Source of the DNA: Martinezella rhizogenes
GTDB taxonomy: Bacteria; Pseudomonadota; Alphaproteobacteria; Rhizobiales; Rhizobiaceae
Reading direction: 5' to 3'
DNA: 64,000 nt
Assembly: GCA_013322215.1 (NCBI GenBank)
Contig: JAAMEZ010000003.1
Coordinates: forward strand, 62,001-126,000
Part shown: positions 52,781-61,284 of the stretch, piece by piece
How positions within the stretch are numbered: position 1 is the first letter of the stretch
How the letters are laid out: each line of letters opens with the position of its first letter
The notes under the pieces: model-generated
The model's database searches: none
Told to the model about the DNA's origin: nothing
Seen by the model: only the letters and a program-made list of their open reading frames with translations
Translations under genes and position numbers: made by a program

Positions 52781-53324
52781 GCTGAGAAAGCAGTGATCAT
52801 TCCGAGTTCAGACCTTCATCCCAGCTCCCAATCGCCCATCATCCTGGTTGGTGAGCTCAGCTGTTGATTATGGGATGGCCCGCCCTTCCGAGGACATCGA
52901 GTATGATGATCCGTCATCGAAGGAAGAGGAGCTGATCCATGACGATTTCAATTTTGGGCATCGACATAGGAAAGAATAGCTGCAGCGTTGTCGGAGTTGA
53001 TGAGAAGGGGGCGGTGATTGTCCGTCGAACGATGCGACGGCAGACGCTTATCGAGTTGCAGAAAAAGAATTAACATCGCAATACATCTTGCGAATGTTAA
53101 GGAAGTGCGTCAGTGATGCTCACTTTTGATAATCGATACTGATCCACGCTATACACGACATGCCGGTTAAGCCGATATTATTTGTGATTGACATTTTGCA
53201 ACGGAACGGTCGCGTAAATGACTCAGCGATTGGCCATGTATGCCTGTCATATTAGCAGCCTTCTTCTGATCTAAAAAATTATTAACCCCCTTACTTTTCG
53301 GTCGTTTGGTGATGGCGTTTCCCT
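52781..53324. other. gap with IS110 fragment at the right edge of the island
   Basis: About 540 AT-rich bases. Apart from the transposase fragment at 52939-53073 nothing is supported. The compositional shift back to GC-rich sequence occurs at about 53340. Confidence 0.5.
52939..53073 (+). pseudogene. IS110-family transposase N-terminal fragment
   Basis: ATG after GAGGAG; reads MTISILGIDIGKNSCSVVGV then DEKGAVIVRRTMRRQTLIEL before running into a stop after 44 codons. GIDIGKNSCSVVG is the first catalytic-Asp (RuvC-like) motif of IS110 transposases. The rest is absent. It marks the right side of the island opposite the IS630 fragment. Confidence 0.8.
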
Positions 53325-54314
53325 TCATATTCGATTGTCCACAAAGTACCATTGCGCCGGATATTCGCGTACGATTGGTTCGATCACGGCGTCGAGAAGC
53401 TTCATATCCTCAATAAGCTGATCTTCGGTGATGTCCATCAGTTGTAGCTTAAATGGCCCTAATGATCGGAACAGAGAAAATGCTCCCCTCTCCCGAACAA
53501 TATAAACCGGATAGATCAGTGCATTCGTTTTCCGGGCCATCCGCGCGATGAGCGCGTAGTTACCCTCAAGATGCGCAGGTCTTCCGAAGAACGGCGCGCG
53601 GATATACCCGTTGAAGCCCTCGTCACAGAACATCAGCAGATTGCCGCCGTTCTCCAGGATTCTCAGGGCCGGTCGCACGAAACTGCGGCCGGGTTTCAAG
53701 ATTCCGAGACCGGCGCCCTTGCGCAGTCGGTTGACGATGTAGTGGCGCGAGCGGCGTTTGGGCGGGTCATAGTTCATGGTGACCTCAAGTCCCATATCGA
53801 GAAGGCAATGCCAAAGCACCTCCCAGTTGCTGATATGCGGCGCGATGAAGATCACCGGCCCTTCACTGCAACGCTCGACCAGCCCTTCGGTACCGATCTT
53901 GCGGACGTACCGTCGTGCCAGTCTCGGCACCACGGAATATTCCGCCATCTGCCGCCCTTGAGAATCGGCATAGGCCTTCAAAAGCGTCTCAAGCTCTGCC
54001 TCACCAAGCTCGGGCCTTATCATCTTGAGATTGGCTGCCGCGCGCGCGTATGCACCCTTGTGGAAGCGCGGCGCCAGCAGGCGCCCGAGCCAGCCGCCGA
54101 GATCGGAGCAGACGCTCGCCGGCAATAGCATGAAGGCGAAATAGAAGAAGAGATCTATGGCGTTGCCGATATTCTCGTAAAGCCAATAGCGTAGAAATGC
54201 CTTACGCCGGTCGCCACCGGCTACGAAATCGGCAAGGGGCGGAGCTTTCGGAGGCTCATAGGTCCACGCCTTGCGCTTGCCGATGGCGACTTTCTTGTCG
54301 GTCTCGGTCGTCAT
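53325..54314 (-). CDS. LpxL/HtrB-like lysophospholipid acyltransferase
   Basis: A 329-residue membrane-associated acyltransferase. The HxxxxE catalytic motif is in IFIAPHISNWEVLW near residue 160. NYDPPKRRS and LLMFCDEGFNGYIRAPFFGRPA follow, where LpxL has its DQ...FFG motif. Lipid A late acyltransferases use acyl-ACP; whether this acts on lipid A or on the neighbouring secondary metabolite is open. Its ATG overlaps the P450 stop by 4 bases, so the two are coupled. Confidence 0.88.
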   Translation of the reverse strand: MTTETDKKVAIGKRKAWTYEPPKAPPLADFVAGGDRRKAFLRYWLYENIGNAIDLFFYFAFMLLPASVCSDLGGWLGRLLAPRFHKGAYARAAANLKMIRPELGEAELETLLKAYADSQGRQMAEYSVVPRLARRYVRKIGTEGLVERCSEGPVIFIAPHISNWEVLWHCLLDMGLEVTMNYDPPKRRSRHYIVNRLRKGAGLGILKPGRSFVRPALRILENGGNLLMFCDEGFNGYIRAPFFGRPAHLEGNYALIARMARKTNALIYPVYIVRERGAFSLFRSLGPFKLQLMDITEDQLIEDMKLLDAVIEPIVREYPAQWYFVDNRI

Positions 54315-55732
54315 CCCCGGCGCCTATGCAGTGTCACGGGCATGCCGTCACGCGGACGCAGTGTCAGGCGGCATTGCGGTTGGACCCTATGCCCATCCCT
54401 GATCCGAACGCGAAAACGCTGGGCGAGGATGGCCAGGCAGAGGATCGCCTCGGTAAGGCCGAATTGCAGACCGGGGCATACACGCGGTCCGGCGGCGAAG
54501 GGAATGTAGCTGTAGGGCGCCGGCCGTGCCTCGCCGAGGAAACGCTCCGGGTGAAAGCGATGCGGCTCGGGGAAGAGCGAATCCGTGCGGTGCAATATCC
54601 ATGGCACGATCAGCACCAGCGCTGCTTTGCGTACCTTCACGTCGCCGATCTGGTCCGCTTCGGCGGCCTGACGTGCCAGGATCGGCACCGGGGGATAGAG
54701 GCGCAACGTCTCCTCGATGACCGCACGGCACCAGTCGAGCTTTGCAACATCATCGATCGAGGGGATCCGATCGCCGCAGACAGCGTCGATTTCCGTATGA
54801 ACCGCCTCCTCTACCCAGGGCGCACCTGCGAGCAGATACCAGGCCCAGGTCAAAGTCGCCGCGGTGGTCTCGTGGCCGGCCATGAAGATGGTGGCGGCCT
54901 CGTTTCGAAGCGCCACGACATCGAGTTTCAACTCAGGATTACGTTGCTGCCGTCGGATTAGCAGCTCGACCATCGAACTGTTATCACCCTTGCCTGCGAG
55001 ATGATCTTCGATCACCTGATCGATGATCCGGTGAATGCGTTTCACCGACCGGCTCAAACTCGGCGTCTTGATGATCGGCAGCCCCTCGTCGAAGCCGAGA
55101 AAATAGCCGAAATTGACGGAATCGACCAGCGACTGGTAGCTCGCAAAGCCTTCGGTGACGGCATTGGCACCTTCCTCGCCGAGATCATTGCCGAAGACGC
55201 TGCGGGAGATGATTTCCGCCGTCAGCCCCGCCATTTCGAACAGAGCGTTGACTTCGGCACCCTCCCCTAGGCTCTGCCACCGGTCGGCAAGCTCGTTTGC
55301 CGTGCTCTGCATGATCGCGCCGAAGGCCGGCACGCGGTTTTTATGCACGATATCGGAGACCAGCGGCCGGCGCTGCTTCCAGGTTTCCTTGTCGGAAATG
55401 AACAGGCCGTCGCCTAGCAAATATTCCAGCGCGCGCCGCATCTGCGGCGTCTTGCGCTCGAAATTCTCATGGCGTTTGGCCACCACATAACGGATAGCCT
55501 CAGGCGAATTAACGATGATGAGCTGCCGGCCCAGAAGCTTGAATTCCGCCACATGCTCGCGATAATCGGCGCGACGCCAGATCGACAGGAAGTCGCTGCG
55601 CGCCTGCAGCATGAGCTTCAGCGGCTGGCCGGGCTTCCCGCTATAGTAGGCGGCGTGAGCCGGCTCGAAATATTGCGACGATTGATCGGCGTGTTCGACG
55701 ATTTCGGTTTTCTGATCAAGCCAGGCCAGCAT
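54311..55732 (-). CDS. cytochrome P450
   Basis: A 473-residue monooxygenase. The oxygen-binding I-helix motif is AGHETTAATLTW, the K-helix ExxR is EETLR, the PERF-type segment is FHPERF, and the heme-cysteine loop is FAAGPRVCPG. A GTG at 55792 would add 20 residues. It resembles CYP102/CYP4-like fatty-acid hydroxylases in length and the FxxGxRxCxG loop; substrate unknown. The pairing with a coupled acyltransferase hints at a hydroxylated acyl chain. A weak hairpin at 55834-55869 lies between it and the upstream gene. Confidence 0.9.
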   Translation of the reverse strand: MLAWLDQKTEIVEHADQSSQYFEPAHAAYYSGKPGQPLKLMLQARSDFLSIWRRADYREHVAEFKLLGRQLIIVNSPEAIRYVVAKRHENFERKTPQMRRALEYLLGDGLFISDKETWKQRRPLVSDIVHKNRVPAFGAIMQSTANELADRWQSLGEGAEVNALFEMAGLTAEIISRSVFGNDLGEEGANAVTEGFASYQSLVDSVNFGYFLGFDEGLPIIKTPSLSRSVKRIHRIIDQVIEDHLAGKGDNSSMVELLIRRQQRNPELKLDVVALRNEAATIFMAGHETTAATLTWAWYLLAGAPWVEEAVHTEIDAVCGDRIPSIDDVAKLDWCRAVIEETLRLYPPVPILARQAAEADQIGDVKVRKAALVLIVPWILHRTDSLFPEPHRFHPERFLGEARPAPYSYIPFAAGPRVCPGLQFGLTEAILCLAILAQRFRVRIRDGHRVQPQCRLTLRPRDGMPVTLHRRRG

Positions 55733-55889
55733 AGCGGTGCAGAACTTTCGCGCCTTGCGGCCGGTAACAATGTGAAAACGACCGAGCGCCACGACGCAGG
55801 GTCGTGGTCACTATATTCATTTCGCAACTGCAGAAAAGCCCCCGCCTGATCGAAGTGGAGGCTCTTTCTTGGCTTTGAAAGCGCTGCGC

Positions 55890-57134
55890 CTAGATGGCTT
55901 CCAGCATGAACAGCTCGTCGAGTGTCTGGCGCCTGCGGATCAATCGATGTGTCTCACCGTCGATCAGGATCTCCGGAGCATAAAGACGGCTGTTATAGTT
56001 CGACGACATGGTTGCGCCGTAAGCGCCGGCGCCATGAAACACGAGATAGTCGCCGACATGGGTTTCGGGCAGATCGCGCGTTTCTACCGTGCCATTGTCC
56101 GTCTGCGTGAAAACATCTCCCGATTCACAAAGCGGGCCTGCGACGACGGTTGGGAAGAGTGTTCTGGCAGCATCGTGAGGCGTCTTGCCAGGAATGACGG
56201 AGATGTGATGGTAGCTACCATACATGGCCGGTCTGGCGAGATCGCTGAAACCCGCATCGACAAGGACGAAGCGGTTGCGGCCCATCATCTTGACGGCTCT
56301 GACTTCAGCAAGCAATAGGCCGGAATCGGCGGTCAGAAAGCGGCCTGGTTCGATCTCCAGCCGGATTGGATGGCCGAAATGTGCCTCGATCTCGCGCCGC
56401 GCCTTATCCCAGAGCGAAAAATAATGAGCGGGATCGATCTCTTCTTCCCCCTCCCTGTAAGGCACGGAGAGACCGCCGCCAGCCGAGATGGCCTCGATAT
56501 CGACATCCAGCGCGCGGCAGAAGCCGATCATCGCACCGCAAACGCGCTGCAGATGCCCGTAATCGACGCCGGAGCCGATATGCATATGCAGCCCGACTAG
56601 CTTCAGCGAATATTTCCGCGTCAGCGCCACCGCCTCCTGCAATTGCTCGAACCAGATGCCGTGCTTGCTGGTTTCACCGCCGGTGTTGGTTTTTTTGCTA
56701 TGGCCATGCCCGAAACCGGGATTGATGCGCAGCCACACCCTATGACCAGGCGAACGCTCACCCAGCTGATGCAGCATGTCGATGGAACCGATATTCACCT
56801 CGACCTTGTCGGCAATGACGCGTTCCAGTGTCGGCCGGTCGAAGACATCGGCGGTGAATACGATCTCCGCAGCTCCGGACGAATTGCCGGCAGCAAAACC
56901 CGCCCGCATCGCGCGATCGATCTCGCCGAGCGAAACGGCATCGACCCGCACACCCGCATTTCGCATCTCTTTCAGGATATGAATGTTCGAACAGGCCTTC
57001 TGCGCATAGCGAATGACATCAAAGGCGGAGAGTTGCGCGATGCGGCGGCGGATCGCGGCGGCATCATAGATCCAGAGCGGCGTTCCATATTCGGCGGCAA
57101 GCGCGCTCAGCGTTTCATTGGAAGGAATGGTCAT
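55890..57134 (-). CDS. diaminopimelate-decarboxylase-family PLP enzyme (LysA-like)
   Basis: A 414-residue fold-type III decarboxylase. PLP-lysine in IRYAQKACSNIHIL, the HIGSG loop in LHMHIGSGVDYG, EPGRFLTADSGLLLAEV, and the second active-site Cys and Tyr in CESGDVF and GAYGATMSSNYN are all present. The pattern is that of DAP decarboxylases, the last step of lysine synthesis. In this cluster it may supply lysine (or a decarboxylated diamine) for the siderophore-like product, or be a second housekeeping copy. Confidence 0.88.
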   Translation of the reverse strand: MTIPSNETLSALAAEYGTPLWIYDAAAIRRRIAQLSAFDVIRYAQKACSNIHILKEMRNAGVRVDAVSLGEIDRAMRAGFAAGNSSGAAEIVFTADVFDRPTLERVIADKVEVNIGSIDMLHQLGERSPGHRVWLRINPGFGHGHSKKTNTGGETSKHGIWFEQLQEAVALTRKYSLKLVGLHMHIGSGVDYGHLQRVCGAMIGFCRALDVDIEAISAGGGLSVPYREGEEEIDPAHYFSLWDKARREIEAHFGHPIRLEIEPGRFLTADSGLLLAEVRAVKMMGRNRFVLVDAGFSDLARPAMYGSYHHISVIPGKTPHDAARTLFPTVVAGPLCESGDVFTQTDNGTVETRDLPETHVGDYLVFHGAGAYGATMSSNYNSRLYAPEILIDGETHRLIRRRQTLDELFMLEAI

Positions 57135-57240
57135 CTTGTCTCAATCAGTCTGGGCGGGAATAGATCAACGATGAATAATAGTACGGGCGGAGCGACTGTG
57201 TCACTCCACCCCTTTCGTGATGTAACGGTGCTGCGGCCGG

Positions 57241-58422
57241 CTAGCGCTTGGCGGCTGCAAGTGCCTGATCGAGATCAGCAATGACCTCCTTGGCCGAATG
57301 CAGTCCGACGTTCAAACGGATCGTTCGATCGCTGACGCCGAAGCGCGCGAAGACATTGGTTTCCGGCGAGATGCTGAGCGCGGCCTTTGCCGGCACCACG
57401 AGGCTTTCAGGCCCACCCCAGCTCACCCCGATGCGGATGATGCGCAAGGCGTCGACGAAGTCAGCCACGTCGATGCGGTCCGAGACCTCGAAGGAAAACA
57501 GCCCGCCAAATCCGCTGAAAGTGCGTTTTCCCGGGTGATCGCCGAGTGCCGGATGCATGACGTTGGTCACATCCGCATGGGCATCGAGCCAGGACGCCAC
57601 TTCGAGCCCGGCTTCATGGTGATGGCGCATGCGGAATGGCAGGGTCTCGAGATTACGCAGCACGAGCCATGCCTCGAATGGCGCGAGCTTCGCTCCCGTA
57701 TAGGGGTAGATTTCGCTGTTGATCCGGTCGATATGCACCTTGGAGCCGGTAACAAGACCCGCCACCGTATCGCTCTGTCCGCCGAGATATTTCGAGGCGG
57801 CGTGGATGACAATATCGATGCCGACAGCGAGCGGCTTCTGGAAGAGTGGCGTTGCCCAGGAATTGTCGACCATTGTCACGACGCCATGGCGGCGAGCAGC
57901 CTCGGCGATCGCAGTCAGATCCTGCAGCTCGAAAACCATTGAGGTCGGGCTTTCGAGATAGGCAAGCTTGGCGCCGGGAAGTGCGGCAAGCATCGCCTCC
58001 GTGTCCGTGCCATCGATATAGTCGACGGTAATGCCGAAGCGCTTCAGCACTTTCTCGAAGAAGCGGAAGGCATCGCTATAGACGTGCCGCACGGTGACGA
58101 TGCGGTCGCCAGGCCCGACAAAGGCGAGGACTGCGGCGGCAATCGCGCCCATGCCGCTCGAAAAAGCGCGTGCCTCTTCCGCGCCCTCCATCTCGGCAAT
58201 CTTGCGCTCCAGAAGCCGTACCGTCGGATTGTCGCCGCGCGAATAGATCGGCTTCTTCGAACGGCCGGCGAAGACGTCCTCAAGCTCTCTGTAGCTATCG
58301 AACAGGAAGAGCGATGTCTGGTAGATCGGCGGCACCGCCGCATCGAACGGATCGTCGCGCGGCGGCATCAGCGCATCTGGAATGGTGTGGCGGTAGGCAT
58401 CGAATCTCGGCGTCTCGTTCAT
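57241..58422 (-). CDS. Cys/Met-metabolism PLP enzyme (cystathionine beta-lyase type)
   Basis: A 393-residue fold-type I enzyme. Family motifs are PPIYQTSLFLFDSY, SRGDNPTVRLLE, FSSGMGAIAAAVLAF, and the PLP-lysine in HAASKYLGGQSDTVAG; SLVVPAKA stands near the C-terminus. Reaction could be cystathionine or other C-S bond cleavage; in-cluster use as a gamma- or beta-eliminating enzyme on an amino-acid precursor is possible. It lies between the MATE and LysA-like genes on the same strand. Confidence 0.88.
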   Translation of the reverse strand: MNETPRFDAYRHTIPDALMPPRDDPFDAAVPPIYQTSLFLFDSYRELEDVFAGRSKKPIYSRGDNPTVRLLERKIAEMEGAEEARAFSSGMGAIAAAVLAFVGPGDRIVTVRHVYSDAFRFFEKVLKRFGITVDYIDGTDTEAMLAALPGAKLAYLESPTSMVFELQDLTAIAEAARRHGVVTMVDNSWATPLFQKPLAVGIDIVIHAASKYLGGQSDTVAGLVTGSKVHIDRINSEIYPYTGAKLAPFEAWLVLRNLETLPFRMRHHHEAGLEVASWLDAHADVTNVMHPALGDHPGKRTFSGFGGLFSFEVSDRIDVADFVDALRIIRIGVSWGGPESLVVPAKAALSISPETNVFARFGVSDRTIRLNVGLHSAKEVIADLDQALAAAKR

Positions 58423-58437
58423 GGCGTTCCTCTTGGG

Positions 58438-59808
58438 TCAGGAGTGAAGTGTCGATTGGCCAGCAAGGCGGCCCGGTGCATCGGTCGGCAGAATGGCGAG
58501 CCATTCCCGCCATCCAACAAAGCCTCCAAGGATGGCAGCCAGAATGGCAGCGGTGGCAGCAGCGGCGGCAACACCGGCAAAGCCCAACCAAAGCGGCAGC
58601 AGAAGCAGAAGCGGGATCAGCAGATAGCCCTGCGGCGCAAGCCCCACGAGCGCGGACAGGCCGGCCCTGCCCCGCGATTGCAGCATAACGAGCAAGACGG
58701 ATTGAAAGGCCGCAAGTGGAAAGATCGGAAAGAGGGACCGCAGCCAGGCTGCTGCCTCATCCACGACGTCCTGGCTATCCGTAAACAGGCGTGCGATCGG
58801 CTCGGCAGCCAGGAACAGCAGGATAGAATAGAGCAATGCGACCGGTATCGTCACAGCAAGCATGAACCGGATAACGGCTTTCAGTCGCTCAGCATCGCCA
58901 GCGCCAAAAGCATGGCTGACGACGCTCTGGGCGCCTAGGCAAAAGCCGAACAACGGAAGCTGTCCCAAGGTCATCAACCGGATGGCAATGGCCGTCGCGG
59001 CAACACCTGTATCCCCGCCATGGACAGCGGCCTCGCGCATCAAGACCAGAAAGCCAAAGCCTGTGACAATGCTTGTTGCGGCAGCGGGAAGACCGATGCG
59101 CGCGATCGGCCAAAGCAGTTGCCAGCATATCGCGCCGCCGGTCACGCTCACCGTTCCCCATCGGCGCAGGAAATAAGCGATATAGCATGCAAGGGCAGCG
59201 ATGGACGACACGATGGTCGCCAGTGCCGCGCCGGACGCACCTAGCTTGAAGATAAAGATGAAGACGGGATCGAGAACCGCGTTCAAGGCGAAGCTCGCGA
59301 TCAACACGATCATCGAAAAGCGTGAATTGCCCTCGGCGATCGCGATGAAATCGCAGATAGCCTGCAAAAGCCCGAGCGTCATCCCGAAAGCAAGCAGCCG
59401 CCCGTAATCGAGCCCAGGGGCGAGGAGATTGTCGCTGGCACCGAGTGCGCCGACAAAATCCGGCAGGCCGAGATAGATCAGTATCGACAAGGCTATGCCG
59501 AGCGGGATCGTCGCCGCGAGCGCTGTCGTGGCGACCGACGAAGCGGCTTTGATATCTCCCTCGCCGAGATAGCGCGCCAGCAGCGTCGCAAGCCCGATAC
59601 CCAGCCCCTGACCTGCTGCCGCAACAAGCAGAAACAGCGGCATGACCAGACTGATGCCTGCCAGCACATCCGGGCCTAGCGCCCCCAGGAAGATCGCGTT
59701 GATCGCATGATGGCCGGCGCTGGCGGCCAGCCCGGCCACCGCCGGGAGCGCGACCGCCAGAACGAGCCGCTTGATACGCGGATCGTTCATATCGACGGCT
59801 GTCTTCAT
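58438..59808 (-). CDS. MATE-family efflux transporter
   Basis: A 456-residue, 12-helix protein. DPRIKRLVLAVALPAVAGLAASAGHHAINAIFLGALGPDVLAG and AAGQGLGIGLATLLARYLGEGD are typical MATE halves. It probably exports the siderophore-like product made by its neighbours. Its ATG shares one base with the acyltransferase stop (TGATG), so the two are translationally coupled. Confidence 0.9.
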   Translation of the reverse strand: MKTAVDMNDPRIKRLVLAVALPAVAGLAASAGHHAINAIFLGALGPDVLAGISLVMPLFLLVAAAGQGLGIGLATLLARYLGEGDIKAASSVATTALAATIPLGIALSILIYLGLPDFVGALGASDNLLAPGLDYGRLLAFGMTLGLLQAICDFIAIAEGNSRFSMIVLIASFALNAVLDPVFIFIFKLGASGAALATIVSSIAALACYIAYFLRRWGTVSVTGGAICWQLLWPIARIGLPAAATSIVTGFGFLVLMREAAVHGGDTGVAATAIAIRLMTLGQLPLFGFCLGAQSVVSHAFGAGDAERLKAVIRFMLAVTIPVALLYSILLFLAAEPIARLFTDSQDVVDEAAAWLRSLFPIFPLAAFQSVLLVMLQSRGRAGLSALVGLAPQGYLLIPLLLLLPLWLGFAGVAAAAATAAILAAILGGFVGWREWLAILPTDAPGRLAGQSTLHS

Positions 59809-60959
59809 CAGGCGCCCCGCGCCAGAGAGCCAAGGACAGACTGCCCATCCTCCGTGGGCAAACCGGTGAGATCCGGCAGCAGCAGCCGATCCATAAAGAA
59901 GCGCTCGCGCAGGAGCATAACCAGCAACGCCTTCTTGTGCGAGAACTGAATGTGCTTGACCTTGGCGAAGCCGGAACGGTCGAGATTGCGGATCTGCTGG
60001 ACGTGATGATGGATCGGCTCCCCGACGATACGACGGGTGCGTGGATCGGCCAGGAACATGTAGTGCATCAACGATGGCAGCCAGGCGCTGACGAAGGCCT
60101 TTCCGCGAAAATCATCCTCTCCGATCGCCACATGCCAGCCTCGATCATAGCCATCAGCGTCGTAGTGCGGTCCGATCCTGTCTTCCTTGGCCCAATAGAG
60201 TTCGAAGTAACCGAAAGGCACGCCGCCGAAGGTCCCGATCAGCGGCAGGGTACGCGGATCTGCAAGGCGGCCTGCGATGAAATCGCGATGATAGGAAAGG
60301 TCGCCGCTGTCTTCCCATATGGTGGCGACCCTCGGATCATTCATCCAGCGATGGAAATGCGGAAGATCGGCCTCGATATCGGCGACATGAAAACCGAGTT
60401 GCGTGTTCAGCCAGGGAATGAAGCGGCTGTAGACGCGGCCAGCGGGCTTCGGCGGCCGCTGCGGATGAAGGGCACCATTCGTCAAGATCGGCAGTTCCGG
60501 ATAGGCCTTGGGTGCACTTCCGAGCCAGGATCTCGCTTGTTGAAAAAAGGAATCCGGCCGCACGATGAGGCGGCCCCCGCTATGCTCGATCGCGCCGGAT
60601 TCCAGCAGTCGCTTTGCAAGATCATCATCCGCAAGTGCGATCTCGAAGCCGGTCAGGTGCGGATTGCATGCCAGAACAGCTTCCGACATGGCGTTGACAA
60701 TATCCTCGCCAGAAAGCGGCAAGGCTGCCGTGGAGATTGCTTCGAAGACCAGGAGATTGCTGGCCGGCCCCGATAGATGACCTGAGGCCACCTTCACTCC
60801 GTGATGCTCGACGCGAAAACTCCCTGGCGCAGGCCCTGCCAATATGATGAGCGGCTGGCCACAGGCAAGCGCGCTGCTCTCAAAGCCCGAAGCCGGCAGG
60901 CGCAGATCAAAGGATTTCTCCGCCGTCCTATCACCCTTCATCGCCAGGGAAGCATCCAT
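59808..60959 (-). CDS. siderophore N-acyltransferase (IucB/RhbD/VbsA type GNAT)
   Basis: A 383-residue protein. The C-terminal half carries the hydroxamate-forming acetyltransferase signature: HRWMNDPRVATIWEDSG, then GYFELYWAKEDRIGPHYDADGYDRG, FRGKAFVSAWLPSLMHYMFL and DPRTRRIVGEPI. These enzymes acylate N6-hydroxylysine or N5-hydroxyornithine. No N-hydroxylase gene is visible; it may lie beyond the window. It is the first gene of the minus-strand operon and divergent from the NRPS. Confidence 0.88.
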   Translation of the reverse strand: MDASLAMKGDRTAEKSFDLRLPASGFESSALACGQPLIILAGPAPGSFRVEHHGVKVASGHLSGPASNLLVFEAISTAALPLSGEDIVNAMSEAVLACNPHLTGFEIALADDDLAKRLLESGAIEHSGGRLIVRPDSFFQQARSWLGSAPKAYPELPILTNGALHPQRPPKPAGRVYSRFIPWLNTQLGFHVADIEADLPHFHRWMNDPRVATIWEDSGDLSYHRDFIAGRLADPRTLPLIGTFGGVPFGYFELYWAKEDRIGPHYDADGYDRGWHVAIGEDDFRGKAFVSAWLPSLMHYMFLADPRTRRIVGEPIHHHVQQIRNLDRSGFAKVKHIQFSHKKALLVMLLRERFFMDRLLLPDLTGLPTEDGQSVLGSLARGA

Positions 60960-61284
60960 ATTTCATCTCCATATCTTCAGAACCACGCCGGCTGAGATCG
61001 ACAGGCCAAGCACAGCGCTAATTCTGCGGTGACGAACGACATCGGCAAAAATTCAAAATATTTTCCGAAAATATTTTTTGAAAATCTTCTGAATTTTCCA
61101 AAACTCCGTTCGTCATGCAGCTGCATCGATGTAATTTTCGGAGTATCCGAGTTTATCGGCGCCAGAAGTCAGAGATATCAATCGATTAAACTTAATATCT
61201 ATCACAGATATTGAGACGTATACGTTATTGTATTTCAATCGATTGGATATGTATTTCAGTACACTCAGGGAGAATGGCGAAGAA
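60960..61284. promoter_or_regulatory. divergent siderophore promoter region with repeats
   Basis: An AT-rich 325-bp spacer. Three elements: an inverted repeat at 61052-61082 (TTCAAAATATTTTC / GAAAATATTTTTTGAA, 2-base bulge); a perfect palindrome ATGCAGCTGCAT at 61115-61126; and a direct repeat TCAATCGATT at 61178-61187 and 61235-61244. One or more may be iron-responsive sites (RirA, Fur or an ECF sigma), but none matches a consensus well enough to name. Confidence 0.45.
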
